DNA of 6,923 nt from Lachnospiraceae bacterium (GTDB lineage Bacteria; Bacillota; Clostridia; Oscillospirales; Ruminococcaceae): assembly GCA_023664705.1 (NCBI GenBank), contig JAMPFE010000093.1, positions 1 to 6,923 of the forward strand. Reading direction: 5' to 3'. Position 1 is the stretch's first letter. Every line of letters starts with the position of its first letter. The translations under genes were made by a program, and so were the position numbers. The notes below the pieces were generated by a model. It had not been told where the DNA came from. It worked only from the letters and a program-made list of their open reading frames with translations, and did not search any database. Positions 6,716-6,923 of the stretch are shown piece by piece.

Positions 6716-6744
6716 ATTATTACTTAATTTACATAATTTGTCAA
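6716..6744 (-). promoter_or_regulatory. Promoter of the recombinase operon
   Basis: On the minus strand a perfect TTGACA (6744-6739) is followed after 17 bases by AATAAT (6721-6716, 5 of 6). Transcription would start near 6709, giving a leader of about 16 bases that contains the purine-rich RBS (GGAG at 6712-6709, GGGGG at 6705-6701). No other operon promoter is seen between A and B. Confidence 0.8.
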
Positions 6745-6762
6745 GATAATTTTTAACACTTT

Positions 6763-6792
6763 TTGCCTCATGTGTGAAATATATTGTATACT
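6763..6792 (+). promoter_or_regulatory. Possible promoter toward the flagellin-like frame
   Basis: TTGCCT (6763-6768, 4 of 6) and TATACT (6787-6792, 5 of 6) are spaced by 18 bases on the plus strand, pointing at the flagellin-like start about 75 bases beyond the expected transcription start. It is a vegetative-type match in A/T-rich DNA, so chance is a real alternative. I see no sigma-D/FliA-type promoter (TAAA and GCCGATAA boxes) of the kind usual for flagellin. Confidence 0.35.
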
Positions 6793-6861
6793 TGCACAAT
6801 TTCTTTGATTTTTGAGAGCGATTTTTGTGCAAAATTTTAGTTTGTTTTGCTAATTTTTGTG
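6792..6861. repeat. Short inverted and direct repeats beside the recombinase operon
   Basis: TTGCACAA (6792-6799) and TTGTGCAA (6825-6832) form a perfect 8-bp inverted repeat spanning 41 bp. The 9-mer ATTTTTGTG occurs at 6821-6829 and again at 6853-6861, 32 bp apart, close to three helical turns. Large serine recombinase sites are about 40-50 bp, weakly symmetric and usually next to the recombinase gene, so this is a candidate crossover site; a regulator's operator is equally possible. Confidence 0.45.
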
Positions 6862-6873
6862 TTATTTTCAGTG

Positions 6874-6923
6874 ATGACACAAGTACAACACAACATGAAC
6901 GCGATTAACGCGTACAACAAGCT
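6874..6923 (+). CDS. Flagellin N-terminus, partial (cut by window end)
   Basis: The frame opened by ATG 6874 reads MTQVQHNMNAINAYNK before the window ends. This resembles the conserved start of flagellin (the usual pattern is M-V/I-V/I-QHN-x2-A-x-NA), the segment that forms the filament's inner core and the export region. Flagellin is the secreted building block of the flagellar filament. No Shine-Dalgarno sequence is visible upstream (the sequence is TTATTTTCAGTG), which is odd for a normally abundant protein. In-frame GTG codons at 6871 and 6859 do no better, and an in-frame TAG at 6838-6840 limits the frame. The gene may be intact with a weak start, separated from its native leader, or controlled by rearrangement. 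Only about 16 residues support the call. Confidence 0.65.
   Translation, partial: MTQVQHNMNAINAYNK

Overview
The window looks like chromosomal DNA of a fairly GC-rich, flagellated member of the Clostridia (Bacillota). The reasons are a pyruvate phosphate dikinase whose active-site residues fall almost exactly at the numbering of the Clostridium symbiosum enzyme, strong AGGAGG-type ribosome binding sites, paired clostridial-style large serine recombinases, and the start of a flagellin gene. Coding sequence favours G or C at third positions, while the spacers are markedly AT-rich. The species cannot be named from this sequence.

Layout, left to right. Bases 1-529 hold no convincing gene: an imperfect 29-bp inverted repeat (4-98), an AT-rich stretch, then a promoter and a structured leader for ppdK. 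ppdK (530-3160, +) is complete and appears intact. It is followed by an unusual array (about 3122-3843) of six units with periods of about 111 or 123 bp. Each unit repeats the last codons of ppdK, its stop codon and a terminator-like hairpin. The array ends at a near-consensus promoter driving a 59-residue protein with two CxxC pairs (3895-4074, +). A strong hairpin (4079-4108) separates this gene from a convergent operon.

The minus-strand operon (6693 down to 4199) encodes two different large serine recombinases, here called A (promoter-proximal) and B. They are joined by a TAATG stop/start overlap, so they are probably co-translated and may work as a pair. No cargo or other mobile-element gene is visible. 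Divergent from the operon, at the right edge, the plus strand opens a reading frame that begins like flagellin (6874-6923, cut by the window end) but has no visible Shine-Dalgarno sequence. The 180-bp AT-rich spacer between recombinase A and this frame holds the recombinase promoter, a possible plus-strand promoter, and short direct and inverted repeats.

The two points most worth following are the ppdK-tail/terminator array and the recombinase pair abutting a flagellin start that lacks an obvious translation signal. The second could be an integration scar or a recombination-controlled flagellin switch. Both readings are inference and need comparative genomes or reads.
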